From Betaproteobacteria bacterium (lineage in GTDB: Bacteria > Pseudomonadota > Gammaproteobacteria > Burkholderiales > Rhodocyclaceae): a stretch of 59,280 nucleotides of DNA. Under the pieces are notes generated by a model, which had not been told where the DNA came from, made no database searches, and worked only from the letters and a program-made list of their open reading frames with translations. A program made the position numbers and the translations under genes. Location: contig JACRAR010000063.1 in assembly GCA_016234745.1 (NCBI GenBank), forward strand, positions 1 to 59,280, given 5' to 3'. Shown here one piece after another: positions 35,454 through 42,877 of this stretch. Each line of letters starts with the position of its first letter. The stretch's first letter is position 1.

Positions 35454-36584
35454 ATGAATACGCCAACCCGAAAGATTTTCATTGTCGATGACGAGCCAAC
35501 GGCCAGGCTTGTGGCCTCCTTTCCACTCGACAACCCTCGCTATCAAGTCATCGAATTTGATAGCGGTGATGAATGCATAAACAACATCACCCAAGCGCCG
35601 GATATTATTTTGCTTGACGTGGATATGCCTGGACTCAACGGGATTGAAACCTGCCGCAAACTACGTAACGACTGCCAATGGAAAGGGCACGTCATCTTCG
35701 TTTCCGCCCATGGCGATCTGGAAACCCGCCTGCGGGCTTATGACGCCGGCGGGCAGGACTATATCGTCAAGCCGTTCAATCCAGCAGAGCTCTCCCAGAA
35801 AGTAGCCGTTGCCGAAGAGATACTGGCGAAAAGGCAAGGTTTGGAAGAGCAGGTTCAATTGGCAACGCAAACGGCGTTCACCGCGATGTCATCGATGGGA
35901 GAACTCGGCGGCGTACTGGGGTTCTTTAGAGCTTCCTTCTCTTGCGAAACCGGAGAACAGCTGACCTCTGCGCTCTTGAACGTTCTGCAACAATACGATC
36001 TGGAGGGACTGGTAGAAGTGCGGATCGCTGGGCACAGTTCTTTTGCCTCTTCACAGGGGGCTTGCACACCTCTGGAGTTATCCATTCTCGGCCACGCCAA
36101 GGAGATGGGACGAATCTTCCAGTTTCATGACCGTATGGTAATCAATTACCCCGCAATAACTTTGGTAACATCGAAGCTGCCTTTGGAAAATGCCGACTAT
36201 CTGGGACGCCTGCGTGATCATTTGGCAAGTCTGGCTGAAGGCGCAAACGCCAGGGTAAGCTCGCTGGCCAGCGACGTAATGCGCAGGACTCAGGCTAAAG
36301 CAATAGCCGATGCCTTCGTGGACCTGTCGGCCATTCTTGAAGTTGCCGAAAAACAGCAGAACACAATCAGGCTAAACCTGTTGTCCGCCATCGATCAATT
36401 TGTTCAGGAGTTGGAGAAGTCATTTATCTACCTCGATTTGAACCAGAAGCAGGAGGAGACCTTATCCAGATTGACTCGTGGGTCCGCTGACAGGATAGGT
36501 AGCATCGTGGGAGACAGTAGCGAACTAAGCCATAGACTGCAAGGGGTTGTTTCCCGACTAAAACAAATCGTAGCGCTGAATTGA
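35454..36584 (+). CDS. Response regulator with large C-terminal output domain of unknown type
   Basis: A 376-residue protein. N-terminal REC domain with acidic pocket VDDEPTARL, phosphoacceptor D55 (IILLDVDMPGLNG), switch serine in IFVSAHGDLE and lysine in IVKPFNPAEL. The remaining 250 residues lack any DNA-binding, GGDEF, EAL or HD motif; they begin with a coiled-coil-like linker (about 120-140), continue with a region resembling a degenerate GAF-like fold, and end in long helices. Output may be protein-protein interaction. Likely partner of the upstream hybrid kinase. Confidence 0.82.
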   Translation: MNTPTRKIFIVDDEPTARLVASFPLDNPRYQVIEFDSGDECINNITQAPDIILLDVDMPGLNGIETCRKLRNDCQWKGHVIFVSAHGDLETRLRAYDAGGQDYIVKPFNPAELSQKVAVAEEILAKRQGLEEQVQLATQTAFTAMSSMGELGGVLGFFRASFSCETGEQLTSALLNVLQQYDLEGLVEVRIAGHSSFASSQGACTPLELSILGHAKEMGRIFQFHDRMVINYPAITLVTSKLPLENADYLGRLRDHLASLAEGANARVSSLASDVMRRTQAKAIADAFVDLSAILEVAEKQQNTIRLNLLSAIDQFVQELEKSFIYLDLNQKQEETLSRLTRGSADRIGSIVGDSSELSHRLQGVVSRLKQIVALN

Positions 36585-36929
36585 TTGGGTTTTGCAGCCG
36601 CTGCCGAATCGCAGCTGCGCTCCATCCGAATCAGTCCATCTTGCGGATCATGACGCTCCGGGTCGCCCGGCCGATCAATCCCTGCTCATCGAAGGGCCGC
36701 GACTCTGCAAGCGCGCAGCCATCGGGACCAATGTGGGTTGCTGCGTCCAGGCAGATCAGGTCGATTGGCGGACCAGCATGCTGATGCCGGGGATGCCAGG
36801 GACCGCGCGTCAGCAGGGTTATTCCCATAACAATTTATTACATCAAATCGGTCATCAACTGCTATTCAAGGGCGTTATTCAGTCAAGTCAAAGATTTTGT
36901 GTGCTCGAACAGCAGAGGAGGACAGGAAT
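36585..36929. other. Intergenic region with thioesterase relic
   Basis: About 345 bp. On the minus strand it contains a TesB-like fragment (listed separately). The remainder shows no gene or clear regulatory element. Confidence 0.4.
36631..36828 (-). pseudogene. TesB-like acyl-CoA thioesterase C-terminal fragment
   Basis: A 65-codon frame whose last 40 residues (LICLDAATHIGPDGCALAES, then RPFDEQGLIGRATRSVMIRK) resemble the C-terminal hotdog of TesB-type thioesterases (DxxTxxxGPDGxALAExRxFDExGxIGRAxQSxLVR). About four fifths of a normal gene are absent, so this is a degraded remnant. Confidence 0.4.
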
Positions 36930-37349
36930 ATGTCAAAACTTTCCACAACCTTGGTCGCCGTTGCATTCGCAACCAGCACCGTTGTCGCGGCACCTGCCTG
37001 GGCCGATCGCGGATTCGGGCATTTTCAGCGCGGCCATCCAGCGCAGCGATTTCATCCGGGCGGTCATCATGGCCATGGCGGCAATGGCTGGGCCGTCGGA
37101 CTTGGGCTTCTTGCCGGTACGGCCATTCTCCTGGCCGCCACCGAACCCAGACCCGTGATTTCATCCCCGCCCGCCGTCGTGTACTCGAGTCAACCCACTA
37201 TCTTTCTGCAGCCTGTACCCGCTTCATCGGCATATTCCACCGATGCGACCCAATGGTGGTATCACTGCGCACAGCCCGCCGGCTATTATCCCTATGTGAC
37301 TCAGTGCCCATCGGGATGGACCAGGGTGCCGGCCAGACCGCCCGGCTGA
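36930..37349 (+). CDS. Exported small protein with C-terminal WYHC...CPxGWxxVP motif
   Basis: A 139-residue protein: Sec signal peptide (MSKLSTTLVAVAFATSTVVAAPAWA), a His/Gly-rich segment (HPGGHHGHGGNG) that may bind metal, one hydrophobic segment (WAVGLGLLAGTAILLAAT) and a C-terminal WWYHCAQPAGYYPYVTQCPSGWTRVPA motif typical of small outer-membrane or periplasmic proteins of proteobacteria. Ribosome binding site AGGAGGACAGG. Function unknown. Confidence 0.75.
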   Translation: MSKLSTTLVAVAFATSTVVAAPAWADRGFGHFQRGHPAQRFHPGGHHGHGGNGWAVGLGLLAGTAILLAATEPRPVISSPPAVVYSSQPTIFLQPVPASSAYSTDATQWWYHCAQPAGYYPYVTQCPSGWTRVPARPPG

Positions 37350-37384
37350 TTTGAGCATGGCTGCGACGCCCGGTTGGCGAAGAC

Positions 37385-38350
37385 CTAAAGCCATCCTGAT
37401 CGCTTGAAGCGGGCATAGAGGATGCCGCAGGTCGTGGCGATGACAATCAAGGCAAGGGGATAACCGAACTCCCATTGCAGTTCGGGCATGAATTTGAAAT
37501 TCATGCCCCAGATCCCGGCAAAAGCCGTGGCTACCGCAAAGATCCCGGCCCAGGCAGCAAGCTGCTTGTTCACTTCGCTTTCCTCGATGGTGACCATCGC
37601 CAGATTGACCTGGATCGCCGTACCCACCGTGTCGCGCATGTTGTCGATGGAGGTATTGATGCGAGTGAGATGGTCGTACACATCCCGGAAATACTCCTGG
37701 TTATCCGCGCAAACACTGGGCACCCTGCCGCCATGGAGCTTTCCCGCCGCTTCCATGAGCGGTGCCACGGCGTGCTTGAGCACCATCACCTTGCTCTTCA
37801 GGCTGTAGAGGCGCTCGATGTTGGAGCGCGCCGAGCCTTTGACAAAGATGAGTTCTTCGATGGTTTCGAGCTCGGTTTCGAGTATATCGACAACCGGAAA
37901 ATATCGGTCAACCACAGAATCCATCAGGGCATAAAAGACAAAGCCCGAACCGTGCTTGAGCAGATGGGGTTCATGTTCGCAGCGCTTGCGAACACCCAGG
38001 AAACCCTGTTGACTCCGGTTGCGGACCGACAGGACGTAGTTCGTCCCGACAAAGACATTGACTTCGCCGACGCTCAACTCGCCGTCCACCATTTCGAGCT
38101 GATGCATGACGGCGAAAACCGAGTCCCCGTATTCCTCGATCTTCGGCCGCTGGTGGCCGTGGTGCGCATCCTCGACGGCCAGGGGGTGCAGGCCGAATTC
38201 TTCCTGCATTTTTGCGAGTTCCTCATGATCGGCATCCTTGAGCGCGACCCAGACGAAACAATCCGGCCGGCTGACGTATTCGCTGATGTCCTCGACCGGT
38301 ATGTCGGCGAGCTTGCTGCCTTCCTGATAGGCAACGCAATTGATGAGCAT
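37385..38350 (-). CDS. corA: CorA-family magnesium/cobalt transporter
   Basis: A 321-residue homopentameric channel: large cytoplasmic N-terminal domain, then two C-terminal helices with the signature GIWGMNFKFMPELQWEFGYP (GMN motif) and a basic C-terminal tail (ARFKRSGWL). The DAHHGHQRPKIEEYGDSVFAVMH and YRDVYDHLTRINTSIDNMRDTVGTA-like stretches are typical. Mediates Mg2+ uptake. Confidence 0.92.
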   Translation of the reverse strand: MLINCVAYQEGSKLADIPVEDISEYVSRPDCFVWVALKDADHEELAKMQEEFGLHPLAVEDAHHGHQRPKIEEYGDSVFAVMHQLEMVDGELSVGEVNVFVGTNYVLSVRNRSQQGFLGVRKRCEHEPHLLKHGSGFVFYALMDSVVDRYFPVVDILETELETIEELIFVKGSARSNIERLYSLKSKVMVLKHAVAPLMEAAGKLHGGRVPSVCADNQEYFRDVYDHLTRINTSIDNMRDTVGTAIQVNLAMVTIEESEVNKQLAAWAGIFAVATAFAGIWGMNFKFMPELQWEFGYPLALIVIATTCGILYARFKRSGWL

Positions 38351-38640
38351 TTTGTATTTCCCTCGAACTCACGACCGCCATGGGCGACGGAGCGATGCCT
38401 GAAGCGGAGTGAACGAACTTATTTTGATTTTCTTGATTTCTTCTTGTCACTTGAAACGGCTGGAGACTCCACCAACTTGAAGTCGATCTTGTTGGTCTGA
38501 AGGTTGTTATTAATACTTATCGTATTGTTATATTGTATATTTCAATATTGTTAAATTTTAGTAACTACTTATCTGGCTACTCACCAACTGGTTGGTAGAG
38601 GCAATTTAGCATCTCTGACTTTGATACTCAAAAGGTAACT
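38351..38640. other. AT-rich intergenic region upstream of corA
   Basis: About 290 bp, markedly AT-rich between 38490 and 38570. ACCAAC/GTTGGT occurs as two inverted pairs (38471-38476 with 38491-38496, and 38583-38588 with 38591-38596). No gene seen. Marks the transition from core to mobile DNA. Confidence 0.4.
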
Positions 38641-38796
38641 GTTCAGGTTGCTGAAGCGAATGCTACCTGGAGAATCTTGGCTGTGGGATGATTCCCTGAA
38701 ATGCTTGGACGAGAGACGGAAAGATAGCGGCTTTTGAAGTGTAGCGCTCGACAAGAAAGTCGTCGATCCTTGCCTGCAGGTTGATGCACCGGCTCA

Positions 38797-38998
38797 TGAT
38801 CCGTTCCCCGGCTGCGTATTCCACGTCCACTTGGACACCGATTCCACGAGGACCTGGACAGTGATTCCATGAACACCCCGGCCATGGTAACGGCACGGAG
38901 GATAGTTTCGGCGTGTCGAGCTTGGCGTAGATCAGCGTCGTATTCAGCGAACGGTGCTGTAATACATCAGCTACTTCCTTGAGTGAACTACCGTTCTC
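38797..38998 (-). pseudogene. Tyrosine recombinase C-terminal relic
   Basis: The frame reads GSSLKEVADVLQHRSLNTTLIY and AKLDTPKLSSVPLPWPG, the ending typical of tyrosine recombinases that occur as tandem trios (Rit-type), followed by a possible start of a next integrase (MSRCINLQARIDDFLVERY at 38797). Only the last 40-50 residues of the first recombinase remain; the catalytic R and HxxR boxes are lost. Confidence 0.45.
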
Positions 38999-39004
38999 AG
39001 CGCG

Positions 39005-39215
39005 GCGCGCAATTGTGCGCCCCATGACTTGGCGAGCTTCTCCACCGCCGCAGGAACGATGCGGTCGCAGAACGTCTTCAGCCCTTCAGCATTGGCCCAT
39101 GGGAAACGCTCGGCGTGTAGCGTTCCCGGCAACCAGGCAATGCCCGCAAAGCCCTGATTCGCGGCAAGCATCAGCATCATTCGCAGCGCGGCCTCCAGCC
39201 AATGATTCAGATGGC
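39005..39215 (-). pseudogene. Relic of a large polyvalent (mobile-element) protein
   Basis: The frame reads LNHWLEAALRMMLMLAANQG, FAGIAWLPGTLHAERFPWAN and EGLKTFCDRIVPAAVEKLAK, then SWGAQL. This resembles the domain in large phage/ICE polyvalent proteins that reads ...IAWxxGxxQAERY...EGMxxFYDKxLPxxxxKxxKKWGA. It is truncated on both sides and abuts the recombinase relic near 39000. Confidence 0.4.
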
Positions 39216-39470
39216 TTCAGCGGTGAAATCTCGTATTGTTCAAACTTCGCCTGACTCATGTTTGCCGCTGTTTCGACCATCGCCGGCTTCCGTTTGGCGT
39301 CGGCTCAACTCGTCCAGGGACTCCATGATCCCAGACTCATCCAATACCTAGAACTCCGATCCGAGAAGCTCACGGAGCATGACCAGGAATTGGCGCGGTC
39401 CCTCCCGGAATATGGCGTACTCACATTCATTCACTGCCGTATGTGTTTGTATCTTCGTCAGCCAGTCTAT
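39216..39470. other. Degenerate DNA between relics and the defence operon
   Basis: About 255 bp. Short minus-strand frames exist (one reads MESLDELSRRQTEAGDGRNS with a TGA soon after), but each is broken by stops. No gene supported. Confidence 0.3.
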
Positions 39471-42275
39471 TTAAATCTCGTCGAGTTCATCCTTCAGTCC
39501 AAGTTCTCGCAAAGCACCCTTGGTTTCTTCCAGGGTTTGTTTCGAGAGCCCGTCGGGTGGATTAACGTCGATATGGATCGTAAGCTTCAAACCCGATGTG
39601 CCTGCAAAGCGTGAAAGGATTTTGGTGTAGAAGTTCATCCACTTCTGCGGCGGTACATCGCCAGCCCACTTGATGCCTGCAACCTTGGTGGGCGTCGGGT
39701 CCGGCGATGTTGGCACTGGTTGCGACTGGTCGGGGACATTCGGAGTTGCTGATGTTGTACCTGACGAATCTGGCCCTGTTGACGTAACAGTCGCATTCTT
39801 CTTTTCCTGTTCGACATAGGCAGTTGCAGTTTCGGCTGTAATGACGAACATGTCATCCGAGAACTCAATGTCGTAGGGAGTGATGCTTTGGCCGAACGCA
39901 AATGGCAAATATTTGCCGGCAGCAGTCTTGCCCACATACGCCAGCATTCCGCTCTCCACGCCACGAGCAATGGTTCCTTTGATAAATTCCGAATTCGGCA
40001 CGCGCGGGTAGGTGGGTGAGGAATAAAACGCATCGCGTAGCGATTTTGTCGCCCACTCCTTGAACGCAGGGGGCCAGTTTCTGACCAGGAAATTCGGACT
40101 AACGCCCTTCGTTTCGACATCTCCATCGGTAGAAAGACGATTGAGGATATTGGAGATTGGCGAGTCCGCCGCGCTTGAATGAACAAGGCCCAGATCCACG
40201 GATTTCAACGCGTTGTCTTTACCGAGCAGCAATAGATGCTTGTAGCCGCGCCAGATGGACTCTTTCAAATCGCGCCTGGCTTTCTGGACATTTTCGACAA
40301 GCTGCTTCTTCTGCGCCTCGTCCAGCTTGAGGTCGGCAGACTCATCGCTGATCGCTTGCCACGCCAGTATCTTGCGTGCTTCGTCCCTCATGGGCTGGGC
40401 AGATTCCGCAACCACCCAGATCAAGGCACTCTTGAACGTTCTCGCCGATGTGCCACTTTCCCGCACTATTTTCTCGGCGAACGCGCGCGTCGACTTGCCG
40501 TCTTCCATAGTCTGATTGAGACCAGCGACAAGGATGGTAACTACCGGGCGGTCGGAAACTTGAATGCTGTTTTCAGGAAAGAAAACCCGCTCGATATTTT
40601 CCTTCGGCGGAAATATTTTCTGGATTTCCCGCTTGACCTCTTCGTCAATCTGGCCGCCTTGCACCGTTGCCCGACGATCGGAGAAACGCTTGTTCAAGTT
40701 CTCCTTCAAGCTGAACTTGTAGCGCGTCTTCTCGACGTTGAGGTAATAGCAGCTATCCGTCAGCGCCTCCAGCACAGTCTCGATGTTGCCGATGTCGCTT
40801 TCCGGCTCGCCAACTGCCAGCCGAATTTCCGGAATGCTGGCCTCTTGCGCCTCAGAGCCAATTTGCCCGCCATTGGATTCAAAGAAGATCGTGGTGGCGA
40901 CCTTGCGATGGAGTCGCGCCTTCTTGATGCCATTGATGGCCTCGGCATCCAGTCGAACCGCATGCGCATCCTTCTTGCCGGCGATGTCCGTGGTCACAGC
41001 CGCTTCGAGCAAGGTCTGCCCGAGTTGCTCGAACATCGCGGCGCGGAACATGGGATCGTCCAGCGGCGCGGTGCCCAGCGTAATCATGGGGTCGCGTTGC
41101 GCCCCTTTGTATCCGGCCTGGTAGGCGCTCGACACCCACAACGCCAGCAGGCGCAGGATGCCGCGCGTCTGCTGGAAACGCGGCAGGCTGCGCCACTTGC
41201 GCTCGAACACGGAAATCACCATCGGGTGAAATGGATAGGTGGCCTTGAATTCTTCCCGCGCCAAATCTGGATTGATCAGGCTGGGCAATTGCTGGCGATG
41301 CTCCTGCACCCAATCCGCGTAGGCGCCGCAGGCGTCCTCCGCATCCTTGTTCAGGATCACGCGGCCATCCGGCGTGAAGGCACTCGCATCCCATTCAAAC
41401 AATCGGCGCCGGATGATTTCCGACGCATCGGATTCGCTGGACAGGATGACCGACTTGCTGACGCGGTTCAGCAGGTGCTTCAGCCGCTGTTCATCCGCCG
41501 TATCGTCTTGGGTATAGGAATAGTCGGACTTGGGCACCGAGGCGACAAACACCACGTTCTCGCGCCCGCGCACCGTTTCCGAAAGCGATTGCATGAAGTT
41601 ATACAGCGCGGTCCCATAGCCCGACTTGCGATAGGAACTAAAGAAACTCAGAACCTCATCCATCAATATCAGGCAGGGTCTATCGTGCGGCAACATTTTG
41701 TCGATGACATCGCCCTTGGGCTCCTGAAAATCCGCATCGTGTTTCGCCACATGCGCAAAAGCCTCCGCCCCACCGAGCTGCCAGGCAATTTCGCCCCAGG
41801 GCGTCTGGCGGCGCGGTGTGCCGTCGTCCCCACCCCGTCCGGTTACCGAATCGAATTCCGTGCCGACGAAGATCGCGATGGCGCAGTTGTCAGGCACGGT
41901 TTTGACGCCCGCACGCTCCAGTATCTTCGACACGCCGCGCCAGCCGTTGGCCGCCGACCCATGCTTGGCTAGGTGATAGAGCATGGTCAGCGCGTGGGTC
42001 TTGCCGCCACCGAACTGGGTGGTCATGTTGAACACCGCACTGGTTTCGGTGGTGACACCCGAGAGCCGACGCACAACCTCGGCCGCCATTCCGGTCAGGT
42101 GCCCGGTGAGATAGGTTCGGTCAAAAAAGCGCTGTGGAATCTTGTAGTCATCCGGTGCATTGCCGAGCCGCACCTTGTCGAGATGGACCGCGAATTCAGA
42201 AGCGTCGAGCGGCTTGCCCTCGCGCAAGTCTTCTCGGGGTTTCACCACGTCGTACCAGGGTTTCAGTTTCATCAT
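39471..42275 (-). CDS. DUF499 AAA-type ATPase (defence operon gene 6)
   Basis: A 934-residue DUF499/COG1483 protein. N-terminal KPWYDVVKPREDLREGKPLDASEFAVHLDKV; Walker A in TQFGGGKTHALTML (GGGKT at 89-93); Walker B-like CLILMDEVLSFFSSY (about 205-219); VFVASVPKSDYSYT sensor region. The C-terminal 150 residues include a Pro/Ser/Thr-rich linker (about 825-860) and a small terminal domain. DUF499 ATPases are recurrently encoded beside DUF1156 methylases and SNF2 helicases in defence islands and are compared with BREX PglY/BrxC ATPases. Here it is the last gene of the operon, 16 bp after the 194-residue gene. It probably couples ATP hydrolysis to recognition or signalling in a modification-based system. 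Confidence 0.85.
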   Translation of the reverse strand: MMKLKPWYDVVKPREDLREGKPLDASEFAVHLDKVRLGNAPDDYKIPQRFFDRTYLTGHLTGMAAEVVRRLSGVTTETSAVFNMTTQFGGGKTHALTMLYHLAKHGSAANGWRGVSKILERAGVKTVPDNCAIAIFVGTEFDSVTGRGGDDGTPRRQTPWGEIAWQLGGAEAFAHVAKHDADFQEPKGDVIDKMLPHDRPCLILMDEVLSFFSSYRKSGYGTALYNFMQSLSETVRGRENVVFVASVPKSDYSYTQDDTADEQRLKHLLNRVSKSVILSSESDASEIIRRRLFEWDASAFTPDGRVILNKDAEDACGAYADWVQEHRQQLPSLINPDLAREEFKATYPFHPMVISVFERKWRSLPRFQQTRGILRLLALWVSSAYQAGYKGAQRDPMITLGTAPLDDPMFRAAMFEQLGQTLLEAAVTTDIAGKKDAHAVRLDAEAINGIKKARLHRKVATTIFFESNGGQIGSEAQEASIPEIRLAVGEPESDIGNIETVLEALTDSCYYLNVEKTRYKFSLKENLNKRFSDRRATVQGGQIDEEVKREIQKIFPPKENIERVFFPENSIQVSDRPVVTILVAGLNQTMEDGKSTRAFAEKIVRESGTSARTFKSALIWVVAESAQPMRDEARKILAWQAISDESADLKLDEAQKKQLVENVQKARRDLKESIWRGYKHLLLLGKDNALKSVDLGLVHSSAADSPISNILNRLSTDGDVETKGVSPNFLVRNWPPAFKEWATKSLRDAFYSSPTYPRVPNSEFIKGTIARGVESGMLAYVGKTAAGKYLPFAFGQSITPYDIEFSDDMFVITAETATAYVEQEKKNATVTSTGPDSSGTTSATPNVPDQSQPVPTSPDPTPTKVAGIKWAGDVPPQKWMNFYTKILSRFAGTSGLKLTIHIDVNPPDGLSKQTLEETKGALRELGLKDELDEI

Positions 42276-42291
42276 TGTTCCCTATGCGTCT

Positions 42292-42876
42292 CTATAGCCG
42301 TTCAAATTTGCCGGTATTCGTATCCAGCGACCACCAGCCGAAGTAGCCGTATGGAAAGGTCTCGGCTTCGCTACGGGAGCCCACCACGATCAGTGTCTCC
42401 CCTTCCAGTTTCACACGGCCCGTCAAACCCATCGCCTCGACCACTTCTTCGTGCAGATGCTGGAGCAGTGCCGGAATCTGTTCACCGTGCTTACGGTAGC
42501 AGAACATGATCCGCAAATCCGCCCGCACCGACAGCACTTTCCAGAGCGAATAGGCGATCTGGTCTTCACGGGGGCTGTTCTCCAGTTCCATCACCGCCAC
42601 AGGAAAGCGCCAGCGCTTCTCGCCCTCGGCAAATGCCATCACATCCAGCGCCAGATACTCGCTGCGGTGGATCGGCAGCAACTCCAACTTGTGCCCTTTC
42701 GCCGATGCGATCAATCCAATCGTGCGACAGCTGAGTACCGCTGCTTCGGTTAACGCCCGTGTCCAAGCGCCGAGGTTCGCCGTCGCGGCGGCCTGCTTTA
42801 GTTCTGACGCCAGTTCGTCGGCCTGCACCACAGCGAAAAAAGATTCCCGGAATCGGGTGACCAGCGCATATTCCAT
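42292..42876 (-). CDS. Small protein with PD-(D/E)XK-like motif (defence operon gene 5)
   Basis: A 194-residue protein starting ATG 42876, one base after the stop of the methylase gene. The region HRSEYLALDVMAF...RFPVAVMELENSPREDQIAYSLWKVLSVRADLRIMFCYRK has spacing reminiscent of PD-(D/E)XK-like families that use a D...ExEN...K pattern: E73, D78, E97, E99, N100 and a K about 12 residues on. The first catalytic aspartate/ExK arrangement is not canonical, so nuclease activity is inferred only. No other family recognised. An effector or adaptor role in the system is suggested by its constant spacing between methylase and DUF499 genes. Confidence 0.6.
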   Translation of the reverse strand: MEYALVTRFRESFFAVVQADELASELKQAAATANLGAWTRALTEAAVLSCRTIGLIASAKGHKLELLPIHRSEYLALDVMAFAEGEKRWRFPVAVMELENSPREDQIAYSLWKVLSVRADLRIMFCYRKHGEQIPALLQHLHEEVVEAMGLTGRVKLEGETLIVVGSRSEAETFPYGYFGWWSLDTNTGKFERL

Positions 42877-42877
42877 C

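Noticed and set aside
40236-41972. 578-codon frame antisense to the DUF499 gene
   Set aside because: The DUF499 frame has Walker motifs and operon overlaps; the antisense frame has none.
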